A stretch of 64,000 nt of DNA from JANNSX01 sp041397825. GTDB lineage: Bacteria; Pseudomonadota; Alphaproteobacteria; Rhizobiales; Hyphomicrobiaceae. A model generated the notes under the pieces. It was not told the origin of the DNA and did not search any database. It was given only the letters and a program-made list of their open reading frames with translations. The position numbers and the translations under genes were made by a program. How positions within the stretch are numbered: the first letter of the stretch is position 1; every line of letters starts with the position of its first letter. Shown piece by piece: positions 32,617-41,867 of this stretch. The stretch is taken from contig JAWKVX010000003.1 of assembly GCA_041397825.1 (NCBI GenBank), forward strand, positions 806,001 to 870,000. The letters are read 5' to 3'.

Positions 32617-33924
32617 ATGACTGTGGACTCTTCACAATCCGGGCGTCTCCGGCCTCCGGGTGACACCCTCGCCGGCTTGCTGGCGAGCCTCCGGCAGCTC
32701 GGCGTCGTACCAGGGGCGGCCAAGACTTTGGCGGGGACGGCGAGCGAGGCTGCGGCAACCCTCCGCGACACCATCCTTGCGGAGGAACCCGCCTTTCGCG
32801 CGTCCGGCAATCCGGACCTCCTGCCCGAGGTTGGCCGGCATGTGGCAGCGCAAACGGTCTCCCTGCGGCGACTGTTTGCCGGCGGCGCGCCGGACGATCT
32901 CGCCTTCGTCCGGGAACTTGCCCGCATGCTCGCCGAGCAGCATTTTCCACTCGAGGCCTTTCTGCATTCCTATCGGATCGGCCATCGCGTGCTGTCGCGC
33001 TGGCTGCGCGATGCGGCGCTCGCCATGCGGCCAAAGCGGGCGGACGAGGCCATCTCCGCGGTCGCCGACTTCGCCATCGCCTATACCGAGGCAATCTCGA
33101 CGGTCGCGACCTCCGAGTACGTCGCCCACACACGCCGCGTCGCGGAAGCCGCAGGCGACCGCAAGACCGAGCTTCTGAGCCTTCTGCTCGCCGGCTACGA
33201 TGAATCCGATCCGCGCGTCGCCCAGATCCTGAAGCGCTCGGGCTATCTCGAGCAGCGCCAAACCTATTCGGTCGCGGTGGTGCAGTCCGTCCATCCGGCC
33301 GAGATGGCCAGCAGCGCCCGGGCCGAGCGCATCGTCGCCGCGCTCGCCGATCTGATCGCGCCGACGTCGATCCGTCTCCTGGTGGGCATGCGTGAGCAAC
33401 TCGTCGTGGCCGTCCTCTCCGCTCGGCGGCGTCAATCGGGCTGGACGGCACCGCAGGCAATTCTCACCGAGCGGCTGCTGCCGCGCTTGCAGCTCCTCGG
33501 TCCGGCCGTCCTCGTGGGCCTGAGCAGCGATCATCCCTCGACCGCCTTCGTTCCGAAGGCCTTCACCGAGGCAAGTGTCGCGCTGAGCCTCGCCCATGTC
33601 GGCAATCGTGTCGTCCGCTTCAGTGACCTGCCGCTTCGCGATCTCCTCATCCTTCACGGCAAACCGCATATCCAGGCGACGCTGCCCGCATGGGCTGGTG
33701 TGCTCCGGCTCGCCGACGACAAGGCGGGCGGTGCGCTTGTCGAGACCCTGCAGGCGTTTGCGGCCTCGGATATGAACGTGCAGGCGGCTGCCCGCCATCT
33801 CCGCCGGCACCCGAATACGATCACCGCGCGCCTCAACCGCATCAAGGAGCTCACCGGACGGGATGGCCATCGCTATCACGAGTTGGGCGAGCTGTTGTTG
33901 GCCGCGGCGTGCTGGAAATCGTGA
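32617..33924 (+). CDS. PucR/CdaR-type transcriptional regulator
   Basis: The 435-residue protein ends in the PucR C-terminal helix-turn-helix DMNVQAAARHLRRHPNTITARLNRIKEL (residues about 380-410), preceded by a long region with a GGDEF-like regulatory segment and an N-terminal helical domain (FVRELARMLAEQHFPLEAFLHSYRIGH). Such regulators usually activate catabolic genes next to them. The CitE-like lyase gene starts 88 bases downstream on the same strand, and the YciI gene is divergent. The target and effector are unknown. Confidence 0.85.
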   Translation: MTVDSSQSGRLRPPGDTLAGLLASLRQLGVVPGAAKTLAGTASEAAATLRDTILAEEPAFRASGNPDLLPEVGRHVAAQTVSLRRLFAGGAPDDLAFVRELARMLAEQHFPLEAFLHSYRIGHRVLSRWLRDAALAMRPKRADEAISAVADFAIAYTEAISTVATSEYVAHTRRVAEAAGDRKTELLSLLLAGYDESDPRVAQILKRSGYLEQRQTYSVAVVQSVHPAEMASSARAERIVAALADLIAPTSIRLLVGMREQLVVAVLSARRRQSGWTAPQAILTERLLPRLQLLGPAVLVGLSSDHPSTAFVPKAFTEASVALSLAHVGNRVVRFSDLPLRDLLILHGKPHIQATLPAWAGVLRLADDKAGGALVETLQAFAASDMNVQAAARHLRRHPNTITARLNRIKELTGRDGHRYHELGELLLAAACWKS

Positions 33925-34012
33925 AGCGGAGAGGGCCCGACTGATGGGCCCCTGCCTTGACGTCCTGGCCTCCGGCCCTAGAGTCCGCCCGATCAGGGGG
34001 TTCCCAGCTCAG

Positions 34013-35071
34013 ATGACCGCCACTCGCACGCCGTACCGTTTCTATGCCCCGCTCGCCATCGGCGCGCCCGCGCCCCTGCGCGAGCGTCCCGCCCGGCTCG
34101 AGCGTATGATCCATTTCGTGCCGCCGCATCTGGAGAAGATCCGCGCCAAGCTCGGTGATCTCATCCCGTCCGTCGACGTCGTGCTCGGCAATCTCGAGGA
34201 TGCGATCCCGGCCGATGCCAAGGCGGCGGCGCGTCAGGGCGTCGTCGAGATGGCGAAGGCGCACGACTTCGGCGCGACCGGCTTCTGGATCCGCATGAAT
34301 GCGTTGAACTCCCCCTGGGCGCTCGACGATCTTCTCGAGATCGTCCCCGCAGCCGGTGCCAAGCTCGACGTCGTGATGCTGCCGAAGGTCGAGGGGCCCT
34401 GGGACATCCATTATCTCGATCAGCTGCTCGCCCAGCTCGAGGCAAAGCATCAGATCGCCCGACCCATCCAGATTCATGCACTCCTCGAGACCGCCGAGGG
34501 CGTCGGCAATGTCGAGGCGATCGCCGGCGCCAGCCCACGCTTGCACGGCATGAGCCTCGGCCCGGCCGACCTCGCCGCTTCTCGCGCCATGAAAACGACG
34601 CGCGTCGGCGGCGGCCATCCAGCCTATGGCGTCATCGCCGACGCGGATCCGCAAGCCCCGGCGAATACCCGGGCCTTCTTCCAGCAGGACCTCTGGCACT
34701 ATACGGTGGCGCGCATGGTCGACGCCTGCGCCACGTACGGGATCAAGCCCTTCTATGGCCCCTTCGGCGACTTCGCCGATGCCGCGGCCTGCGAAGCGCA
34801 GTTCCGCAACGCCTTCCTGATGGGGTGCGCCGGCGCATGGACGCTGCATCCCTCGCAGATCGACATCGCCAAGCGCGTGTTCTCGCCCGATCCGGCCGAG
34901 GTTCGCTTCGCCGGGCGCATTCTCGACGCCATGCCGGATGGCTCGGGCGCTGTCATGATCGACGGCAAGATGCAGGACGACGCCACCTGGAAGCAGGCGA
35001 AGGTGGTGATGGATCTGGCGCGTGAGGTGGCAAGGCGGGATCCGGCGCGGGCCAGGGATTACGGACTATGA
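34013..35071 (+). CDS. HpcH/HpaI-family lyase, malyl-CoA/citramalyl-CoA lyase (CitE-like) type
   Basis: The 352-residue TIM-barrel protein has the CitE-like sequence HFVPPHLEKI, DVVLGNLEDAIPADAK, VMLPKVEGPWDIHYLD, ALLETAEGVGNV (Glu metal ligand) and LGPADLAASRAM (Asp metal ligand). It is longer than HpaI aldolases (about 260) and resembles malyl-CoA/beta-methylmalyl-CoA lyases. ATG 34013 was selected over an upstream frame overlapping the regulator gene. It probably follows the PucR gene in a small unit. The acyl-CoA substrate is unknown. Confidence 0.85.
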   Translation: MTATRTPYRFYAPLAIGAPAPLRERPARLERMIHFVPPHLEKIRAKLGDLIPSVDVVLGNLEDAIPADAKAAARQGVVEMAKAHDFGATGFWIRMNALNSPWALDDLLEIVPAAGAKLDVVMLPKVEGPWDIHYLDQLLAQLEAKHQIARPIQIHALLETAEGVGNVEAIAGASPRLHGMSLGPADLAASRAMKTTRVGGGHPAYGVIADADPQAPANTRAFFQQDLWHYTVARMVDACATYGIKPFYGPFGDFADAAACEAQFRNAFLMGCAGAWTLHPSQIDIAKRVFSPDPAEVRFAGRILDAMPDGSGAVMIDGKMQDDATWKQAKVVMDLAREVARRDPARARDYGL

Positions 35072-35168
35072 CCTTCGCCGGACGTATACGGGTTCCGGTC
35101 GCGCAAAGCCGGGCAGTGTTGCCGAGGGGGACTTGCTTCCGCCGCCACGACTCTTACGGTAGGGCTCC

Positions 35169-35786
35169 ATGAGTGATGAGAAGAAGACTCCAACCAGGCG
35201 CCGGGTCGTCCGCGTGACGGTCGGGAAGCCGCGCGCGAAAGGCTCGGGCGAGAAGACGGCCGCCAAGCCGGCGGCGAGCGCGGTCAAGGCGGCGGCGCTC
35301 GAGGTGGCGCGTCGGCTGGCCGAAAAGGGGCCGGCGCGGCGCGTCCGGGCGACGGGGAAGGGGGAGCGCGACGCCGCGCCCTCCGCCGGTCCGACGAGCG
35401 AAGCGCGCCTCAAGAAGCCGGCGAGCCGCAGGCCGCGCATCACGTCCGGACAGCCGCGGCGTCAGCGGACGGCGAAATACGGCATCGGCCATGTCGTGAA
35501 GCACCGCGTCTATGGTTTCCGGGGCGTTATCTTCGACATCGATCCGGTGTTCGCCAACACCGAGGAGTGGTGGCAATCGATTCCGGAGGAAATCCGCCCC
35601 CGGAAGGACCAGCCCTTCTATCACTTGCTCGCCGAGAACGCCGAGACGGAATACATCGCCTATGTCAGCGAGCAGAACCTGGTGCCCGACACCTCCGGCA
35701 AGCCGCTCCGCCACCCCCAGGTGAAGCAGCTCTTCCGAGCCGGCCGCGACGGCGTGCTGAAGCCGGTGTTCGTGGAGCGGCATTAG
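35169..35786 (+). CDS. hspQ: HspQ/YccV-like hemimethylated DNA-binding domain protein with basic N-terminal extension
   Basis: The C-terminal 105 residues are a typical HspQ/YccV domain: AKYGIGHVVKHRVYGFRGVI, EEWWQSIPEEIRPRKDQPFY and TEYIAYVSEQNLVPD. E. coli HspQ is about 105 residues and acts as a Lon specificity factor and modulator of DnaA levels. Here some 95 extra residues precede it, rich in Lys, Ala and Arg (KKTPTRRRVVRVTVGKPRAK). This tail could bind nucleic acid; that is inference. GGTAGGGC precedes the ATG. Confidence 0.85.
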   Translation: MSDEKKTPTRRRVVRVTVGKPRAKGSGEKTAAKPAASAVKAAALEVARRLAEKGPARRVRATGKGERDAAPSAGPTSEARLKKPASRRPRITSGQPRRQRTAKYGIGHVVKHRVYGFRGVIFDIDPVFANTEEWWQSIPEEIRPRKDQPFYHLLAENAETEYIAYVSEQNLVPDTSGKPLRHPQVKQLFRAGRDGVLKPVFVERH

Positions 35787-36891
35787 GAGTCACGATACAG
35801 CAGGCGAAGCTGGAAGACGGGGCCGGTTTTCTATTCGTGATGTGCGCCACCGGCGAAGGGGGCCAATGCGGCGCATCGCGCGTTCGGGGCAGCGGGCCAA
35901 GAGCGGGCGTTGCCGTCCGCCGGGCATGAAGGCCGCGTCGGCGGATCGCGACGAGATTGACTTCCGCCTTTCCAGGCTTCGGAACCGCGTCCCAAAGATT
36001 GACTGCGGGATTGGCCGCCATTGTCGCGCTGTGGCGATCAGCCTCATACGCCGACCCAGGCCGAGCCTTCCGGGGCGAACTCGGCCGCATGGTCAATCTC
36101 GAGCAGGCACACCGGCATCAGCTCTCCGGCCGCGTCGCGTTATTAACCATCTTTCGGAAGAAGCGCGCAAACCTTATCCCCGGCTGCGAAACCTCGCGGA
36201 TACTCGTCGCGGCCCCCCGGCGAGGACGTATGCTCGCGAGGCGTCACGACAGTGTGGGAGGACACGGCGTCTGCCGGACGGTGCGTCACGCGCGCGTCGG
36301 GCGGAGGGCATGCACCTGGTCCCGGGCGGAGTGGGATTCCTGTCCCCGTGTGGCCACTCGCAAGTTCACCCCGTGGTCCACGCTGGCGCTGCGGGGAGCT
36401 TACGCGCATGGAGCCACACGGCGGCCCTGGCTTGGCTCGTGTCCGCTTCGATCGCAAGCGCGTTGGGCGACCGCTGCCGGTGCTGACGCGCTTCGCGATC
36501 GGGACACGAGCAGCCGCTCGGCTCGCGAGGTGGACCTGGATGAGCTCCGAAAATGCCGTCTCGGGGCGGTCAAAAGCCGCTCAATGAAACTAGGCTCGCA
36601 ACTTTCGATCGCCCCGTGCTTCCCTCATCTCCCGCAACACGGCGGAGCGCCCGCCGGCGACGGTGGAGCGTTGGCTCGACGCGCAACTCTGCGCCTACGC
36701 CGGCCATCAGGAGGCCTCGGATGATGCGAGACGGCTTTAGCAGTCCCGAACGCAATCACGTCGTCGTCGAGGCGCGCCGTCGATGGCCCCGCAATGCGAT
36801 CCGAGCTGTTGGAACAAGTTCTGCACTCTTGTGTGTAGGCTTTGAGCACGATCCTTCGAGCAACCGGTGTCCACTTGGAAGCGTACGTGCT
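35787..36891. other. 1.1-kb stretch without a convincing gene
   Basis: Both strands have open frames up to about 255 codons, but their translations are Arg/Pro/Gly-rich without domain character and several overlap antisense, as expected by chance at high GC. No tRNA, rRNA, transposase fragment, CRISPR or clear inverted repeat was seen. The region separates hspQ from the bacterioferritin gene. It might hold a decayed gene or an unrecognised RNA. Confidence 0.6.
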
Positions 36892-37377
36892 CTAGGCGGC
36901 TTCCGGCGTCCCCGACACCTGCATCTGCAGATAGGCCGCCTCGCCAATGCGGCCGAGTAGCGCCAGCTGCGTCTCGAGCCAACCGATATGGCCTTCCTCG
37001 TCCAGCGTCAGGCGCTGGAAGAGGTCCCGCGTGCCCAGATCGCCGGCCTCGTCGGCAGCCCGCGCGGCTGCGGTGTAGTAGCGGCGCGCCTCGATCTCGT
37101 CCTGGAGATCGGCTTCGAGCATGTCCTTGATCGATTTGGCCCGATTGACCGACTCCGCACTCTTCATGTCGGGCTCGCCTTCGAGAAACATCATGCGTGT
37201 CATGATCTGGTCGGCGTGGCCAAGCTCCTCCTGCATCTCCTGCTTCATCTGTGCCGAAAGCTTGTCGAGACCCCAATCGGCGAGCAGATGGGCATGCAAC
37301 AAATACTGGCGAACGGCGGTGAGCTCCATGCCGAGTGCGGTTTGCAGATGCTTGAGAACGTTCGGGTCGCCTTTCAT
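36892..37377 (-). CDS. bfr: Bacterioferritin-type ferritin lacking the heme-ligand Met
   Basis: The 161-residue four-helix protein starts MKGDPNVLKHLQ and contains the diiron ligands Glu18 (GMELTAVRQY), Glu51 and His54 (EELGHAD), Glu94 region, and Glu127/His130 (DEEGHIGWLE). It stores iron as a 24-mer. Residue 52, normally Met that binds heme between subunit pairs, is Leu here, so it is probably a ferritin-like subunit that either binds no heme or pairs with a Met-containing partner encoded elsewhere. The long frame upstream of 37377 is rejected. Confidence 0.9.
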   Translation of the reverse strand: MKGDPNVLKHLQTALGMELTAVRQYLLHAHLLADWGLDKLSAQMKQEMQEELGHADQIMTRMMFLEGEPDMKSAESVNRAKSIKDMLEADLQDEIEARRYYTAAARAADEAGDLGTRDLFQRLTLDEEGHIGWLETQLALLGRIGEAAYLQMQVSGTPEAA

Positions 37378-37540
37378 GGCGTGTCGGTCTCCATGCTGTT
37401 GGCCATGGGAGGGAGATAGGTGGCCAGGCGGCTCGGACAACCCACCGCGACATTTGGCGTGAGCGGCCTGCGTTCCAGATGCAGGCGTAGGCGAGCGCAA
37501 TTGACGCTCCGCGCGCTGCTGCAACTCGGGGCGTGCGGCT

Positions 37541-38656
37541 CTACCTCGCCATGGTGACGACGATGTTGCCGACATGGCGCTTGCGCATGAAGACCTCCTG
37601 CGCCTTGGCGAGATCATGGAGCGGGAAGGCCTCGGCCAGCATCGGCCGCACCTTCCCCTCGGTGATCAGCTTGACGAGGCGCCCGAACGTCCCGGGGGGC
37701 ACGATGGTGGCACCGGTCAGCTGCAGATCCTTGTAGATGAGCTGGCGGAGGTCGAAGCGGACATCGGGTCCGGCAATGGCGCCCGAGGTGGAGTAGCGGC
37801 CACCCTGGCGGAGGGCATTGATGAGCGGCATGAACATCGGCCCGCCGACGACATCGAGTGCCACGTCGACGGGGCCGTCGCCGGCCGCCCGGATCGCCTG
37901 CTCGAGATCGGTGGTCTGGCGGTCGATGACGCTGTCGGCGCCGAGCTGCTCGAGGAGCGGGGCCTTGTCGCGGGCGGCGATGGCGATGACGCGGGCGCCG
38001 CGGAGCCGGCAGAGCTGGATCGCGGTGGTGCCGACGCCGCCCGAGGCGCCGGCGATGACGGCGGTCTCGCCGGGCCTGAGGCCGGTGCGGGCGATGAGGT
38101 TCTCGGCCGTGCTGATGACGCACGGGAAAGTGGCGAGTTCGGCGTCGGTAAGGGCAGTGTCGACCCGGTGGGCGTTGGCGGCGCGGACCAACGTGTACTC
38201 GGCGAAGCCGCCGTCACACTCGGAGCCGAAATACGGAGCATTGGCGGGGTCGAGCCAGTCGCCCGGGCCGAGCAGCCATGGGTCGATCAGTACGCGCTCG
38301 CCGATGCGGGCGGGATCGACACCCTCGCCGGTGGCGGCGATACGTCCGGCGACGTCGGCGCCCTGAATGCGCGGGAAGGCGAGCGCGGCGTTCGTCCAGC
38401 TGCCCTGGCTCGCGTCGGCGGTCGCGAAGCCCGATGTGCCGCCATCGTCGGTGATGCCTTGGGTGACGGTCTTCGAGTACCAGGCCGTTCGCGTGTTGAT
38501 GTCGGTATTGTTGAGGCCGCAGGCGCCGACCTTGACGACGACCTCGCCGGGGCCGGGGCGGGGCGTCGGCCAATCCTCGCGGTATTCGAGCTTGTCGAGG
38601 CCGCCGTGGCCGGTCAGAACGACGGCGCGCATGGTAGCAGGAAGCTTCGCTGTCAT
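37541..38656 (-). CDS. MDR-family alcohol dehydrogenase/quinone oxidoreductase
   Basis: The 371-residue medium-chain dehydrogenase has the GroES-like part (VVVKVGACGLNNTDINTRT, GADVAGRIAATGEGVDPA) and a Rossmann part with GASGGVGTTAIQLCRLRGA. The usual structural-zinc cysteine set is absent, so a zinc-free quinone-oxidoreductase-like enzyme is possible. It is the last gene of the long minus-strand series that begins near 51970 and lies 27 bases after an SDR gene. Its role in that pathway is unknown. Confidence 0.85.
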   Translation of the reverse strand: MTAKLPATMRAVVLTGHGGLDKLEYREDWPTPRPGPGEVVVKVGACGLNNTDINTRTAWYSKTVTQGITDDGGTSGFATADASQGSWTNAALAFPRIQGADVAGRIAATGEGVDPARIGERVLIDPWLLGPGDWLDPANAPYFGSECDGGFAEYTLVRAANAHRVDTALTDAELATFPCVISTAENLIARTGLRPGETAVIAGASGGVGTTAIQLCRLRGARVIAIAARDKAPLLEQLGADSVIDRQTTDLEQAIRAAGDGPVDVALDVVGGPMFMPLINALRQGGRYSTSGAIAGPDVRFDLRQLIYKDLQLTGATIVPPGTFGRLVKLITEGKVRPMLAEAFPLHDLAKAQEVFMRKRHVGNIVVTMAR

Positions 38657-38683
38657 GATGGTCTCCGGTTCTCCGCCCTGGCT

Positions 38684-39448
38684 TCAAGACAATCCAGGCT
38701 GCAGCGGCGTTGCCGCCAGAAGCCCGCCATCGAGCACGAGCGTCTGTCCGGTCATGAAGGCCGCATCGTCCGAGCAGAGCCAGGCGACGGCGCCGGCCAC
38801 ATCCTCAGGCCGGCCAAGCCGGCCGGCAGGGTGGCGGCGGATCGCGGCTCGCTTGGCGGCCTCCGGGTCCGGGGTCAGCGCGAACAGGCTGTCGGCCATG
38901 CCGGTCACGATCCAGCCGGGGCAGAGCGCATTGCAGCGGATGCCCGCCGATCCGTGATCGACCGCGATCGAGCGACTGAGGCCGTGCACGAAGGCCTTGG
39001 AGGCGTTGTACAGCGCCAGGCCAGGATCGGCCGCAAAGCCGCTCGTCGAGCCGATATTGACGATGACGCCGCCACCCGCAGCTGCCATCGCAGGAATGAA
39101 TGCCCGGCAGGTGCTGAACACGCCGCGTGCGTTGATCCCCATGACAGCCTCCCAGTCGGCGTCATCGGACTCAACGGTCGTACGCTCGATCTGCACGCCA
39201 GCATTGTTGACGAGGATGTCGAGGCCGCCGAGAGCAGCGAGCACATCGCGCTGGAGCCGCTCGACATCCTCGCTGCGCGCGACATCGGCCGTGAGCCAAT
39301 GCATGCCACCCGGCAGATCGGCAGGCCGCTCGCCCCGGCCACAGGTCGCGACCTTGACGCCCTCATCGAGGAGACGCTCACAGATAGCACGGCCAATGCC
39401 GCGGCTGCCGCCGGTGACGAGCGCACGCTTGCCTTTCAGACCTCGCAT
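38684..39448 (-). CDS. Short-chain dehydrogenase/reductase (SDR), first of a tandem pair
   Basis: The 254-residue protein shows TGGSRGIGRAICERL, NNAGVQIERTTVES and the YNASKAF catalytic segment, with a typical C-terminal GQTLVLDGG. It is 13 bases from another SDR of the same type (39462-40202), and the two are about one-third identical by eye, so they are not simple recent duplicates. Both are inside the Rieske/enolase series and may oxidise or reduce successive hydroxy intermediates. Confidence 0.87.
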   Translation of the reverse strand: MRGLKGKRALVTGGSRGIGRAICERLLDEGVKVATCGRGERPADLPGGMHWLTADVARSEDVERLQRDVLAALGGLDILVNNAGVQIERTTVESDDADWEAVMGINARGVFSTCRAFIPAMAAAGGGVIVNIGSTSGFAADPGLALYNASKAFVHGLSRSIAVDHGSAGIRCNALCPGWIVTGMADSLFALTPDPEAAKRAAIRRHPAGRLGRPEDVAGAVAWLCSDDAAFMTGQTLVLDGGLLAATPLQPGLS

Positions 39449-39461
39449 CGGCCCTCCACTG

Positions 39462-40202
39462 TCACATCCGCATTTGCGGGGCCTGGGCGGTCAGGCCGCC
39501 GTCGAGCACCCAGAGTTGGCCCGAGGCGTAGCGTGCCTCGTCGCTGGCGAGCCAGGTGGCGAGCGAGGCGACGTCCTCGGGCGTGCCGACACGGCGGGTC
39601 GGGTGCACCGCGCGTGCAGCCTCCCAGGTTGCCGGATCATCGGCCGACCCGCCAAAGAACTGACGCAACATCGGCGTGTCGATGTAGCCGGGACAGATGG
39701 CGTTGACGCGGATGCCTTCGGGGCCGTGATCGACCGCCATGGCCTTCGTCAAGGCGTGCACGGCGCCCTTGGTCGCGCAATAGGCGGCAAGCTTGGGATC
39801 GGCCAGGAAGCCGTCGTAGGAGCCGATGTTGACGATCGAGCCGCCGCCCGACCGGCGCATCAAGGGGAGGGCTGCCTTCGAGACGAGGAACGTGCCCGTC
39901 ACGTTGACGGCGAAGATGCGGTTCCACTCGGCGAGCGTCGTCTCCTCGATGGTGCATTCCAACTCGATGCCGGCGCCGTTGAGGAGGATGTCGAGACGGC
40001 CATGGTCCGTCTCGATCTGATCGAGCCCTGCGGCAACCGAGGCCTCGTCTGTCACGTCGAGGCGGATACCGTTGGCGTCCGCCCTCAGGTCGCCGGCAAT
40101 CGCCGTCGCCCCCTCGGCCCGAAACCGCGCGAGGATCGCCTGGCCGATGCCGCCGGCGCCCCCCGTGACGAGCGCGACCTTACCCTGAAGTGTTGAGCTC
40201 AC
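39462..40202 (-). CDS. Short-chain dehydrogenase/reductase (SDR), second of a tandem pair
   Basis: The 246-residue classical SDR has TGGAGGIGQAILARF, NGAGIELECTIEETT, GGSIVNIGSYDGFLADPKLA and the YCATK catalytic motif. It ends with the SGQLWVLDGGLTAQ tail common in the family. Located 22 bases after the GNAT gene stop, on the same strand. Substrate unknown; context suggests a step in the catabolic series. Confidence 0.87.
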   Translation of the reverse strand: MSSTLQGKVALVTGGAGGIGQAILARFRAEGATAIAGDLRADANGIRLDVTDEASVAAGLDQIETDHGRLDILLNGAGIELECTIEETTLAEWNRIFAVNVTGTFLVSKAALPLMRRSGGGSIVNIGSYDGFLADPKLAAYCATKGAVHALTKAMAVDHGPEGIRVNAICPGYIDTPMLRQFFGGSADDPATWEAARAVHPTRRVGTPEDVASLATWLASDEARYASGQLWVLDGGLTAQAPQMRM

Positions 40203-40224
40203 CTTCGCTTGTGTCTCCCGGAAA

Positions 40225-40713
40225 TCAGATCTCTTTTCTCAATTTGACGTTGTATGGCGAGAACCCGGCCTGCTCGAAGAATTGCCCAGCGTTGCGATTG
40301 AACGACCAAGTGTCGAGAGCAATCGCACTTATGCCGTGCTCTCTGGCGATCTCCTCGGCGGCCCCGAGCAGTTTCGAACCCAGCCCTTGGCGCCGGAAGC
40401 GTGAGTCGACGGCGAGATGATGCACATAGACCACGCGATGAGCATAGGTGATCGACGACTCGCCGCGCTCGATCAGCTCGCCGAAGAGATAGCCCGCAGG
40501 CTCCGCGTCGTTCACCGCGAGGAAGATGAAATTGCTCGGATGATCGAAGAGCAGCTCCACCTCGCTTGCCGGAAACGACAGCGAGGAAGGTGGCTTGAAG
40601 ATCGTGGGCTCGCCCGCTGCATGCGTCGCCTGCACCCCGGCATTGAGCGCCGAAATCGCAGATGCATCCGAGCGAGTTGCTCGGCGAATATGAAATCGCG
40701 ACTCGCCGTTCAA
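40225..40713 (-). CDS. GNAT-family N-acetyltransferase
   Basis: The 162-residue protein has the GNAT acetyl-CoA loop RRQGLGSKLLGAAEEIARE and the following ALDTWSFNRNAGQFFEQAGF strand-turn-strand. It overlaps the upstream Rieske gene by 4 bases (ATGA), so it is translated with it. GNAT enzymes acetylate amines, aminoglycosides or protein N-termini. An amine intermediate of the surrounding pathway would be a reasonable target, by inference only. Confidence 0.85.
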   Translation of the reverse strand: MNGESRFHIRRATRSDASAISALNAGVQATHAAGEPTIFKPPSSLSFPASEVELLFDHPSNFIFLAVNDAEPAGYLFGELIERGESSITYAHRVVYVHHLAVDSRFRRQGLGSKLLGAAEEIAREHGISAIALDTWSFNRNAGQFFEQAGFSPYNVKLRKEI

Positions 40714-41846
40714 TTGCGCACCATTTTGCCCAGGGCCTCCAGCACCAGCCCATGGAAATGGTGGACGGCATGCTCGCTCATGCCGGAGCCCTTGGGATCG
40801 ATGACGTACCGTCCTGCCGGGAAAGCGGGTGTGCGCATACCTCGCTGCACGCTCTCGACGAGACCGATGTCCTCGACCTGTAGCGTCTGATCGATGTAGG
40901 CGATGGCATCCTTCTCGGCGGCGTTGGGGTCGGCCGTCTCGAAGAAGAAGTCGAACTCCTCATAGGTCCGCTCGGGGCCGGCCGGCATGAACTTCCAGAC
41001 CATGAAATTGCCGCGGCCGGGATAGCGCATGAGCGCCATGTTGGGCCACAGGAACCAGACGGCATGATCCGTAACGGTCGCGCCCTCGACCGCATAGGCC
41101 GTATTGGCGGCACGCCCGGCCTTTGCCATGTGGCTGGAATAAATGCCGTGGGTCGTGACCTTGTAGGTATCCATCTCCACCAGGGTACAAAAATCCTTGT
41201 GGGCGACCGGGCAGTGGTAGCATTCGAGAAAATTGTCGACGACGGCCTTCCAGTTGGCCTCGATCGTGTAGGTCAGGCGATGCGCGAAGGTCAGCTTGCC
41301 GATGTCGGGTGCATAGCTTGTGATCTCGGCTGCGAGGTTGCCGGATTGCACGGCGAGCGGCGCGGCGGCGGTGTCGAGATTGACGAAGACGAGCGAGCAC
41401 ATCTCCTCGATGCCGATCTCGGTGAGGCAAAGCTCGTCGCTCTTGAAGCCAGGCTGCTTCTCGGCGCCACGTGCGCTCCGCAATCGGCCATCGAGAAAGT
41501 AAGTCCAGGCGTGGTAGGGACAGGTGATGAGCTTGGCGGCACCTTCGCCCTTCAGCAGCTCATGAGCCCTGTGCTTACAGACATTGTAGAAGGCGCGCAG
41601 CGTACCATCGCGATCGCGAACGGCGACGATCGGTTTGCCGGCGACGAGCATCGTTACATAGCTCCCCGGCGCCCTGAGCTTTTCGGCATGGCAGAGAAAC
41701 CGCCAGGACCGCGCAAAGATGGCGTCGCGCTCGATGTCGACCATTCCCGGATCGGTATATAAGCGAGAGGGTAGTGACCAGGACCGCTCGGGCTTCTCGG
41801 CATCGAAGTCGCGGACCAGTGTCTCGAAGTCGGCCGTCTTAAGCAT
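40710..41846 (-). CDS. Rieske non-heme iron oxygenase, alpha subunit (1 of 3)
   Basis: The 378-residue protein has the Rieske cluster motif CKHRAH followed 17 residues later by CPYH (residues about 88-110) and the mononuclear iron site in DNFLECYHCPVAH. The residue just before CYH is Glu rather than the Asp common in aromatic dioxygenases, as in carnitine and choline monooxygenases. No separate beta subunit is encoded nearby, also fitting that homotrimeric group. Reductase partner is missing from the window. Start 41846 (MLKTADFE) is clear. Substrate unknown. Confidence 0.9.
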   Translation of the reverse strand: MLKTADFETLVRDFDAEKPERSWSLPSRLYTDPGMVDIERDAIFARSWRFLCHAEKLRAPGSYVTMLVAGKPIVAVRDRDGTLRAFYNVCKHRAHELLKGEGAAKLITCPYHAWTYFLDGRLRSARGAEKQPGFKSDELCLTEIGIEEMCSLVFVNLDTAAAPLAVQSGNLAAEITSYAPDIGKLTFAHRLTYTIEANWKAVVDNFLECYHCPVAHKDFCTLVEMDTYKVTTHGIYSSHMAKAGRAANTAYAVEGATVTDHAVWFLWPNMALMRYPGRGNFMVWKFMPAGPERTYEEFDFFFETADPNAAEKDAIAYIDQTLQVEDIGLVESVQRGMRTPAFPAGRYVIDPKGSGMSEHAVHHFHGLVLEALGKMVRN

Positions 41847-41867
41847 CGCCTCGCTCCCGTGTCCCGA

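Noticed and set aside
34013..35071. Naming the lyase as the HpaI aldolase missing from the hpa genes
   Set aside because: Its length and CitE-type motifs fit malyl/citramalyl-CoA lyases, and it lies 10 kb away next to a PucR regulator.
35842..36724. Overlapping plus-strand open frames of 214 and 255 codons
   Set aside because: No domain, no plausible ribosome site and two mutually exclusive frames; treated as noise within the gap.
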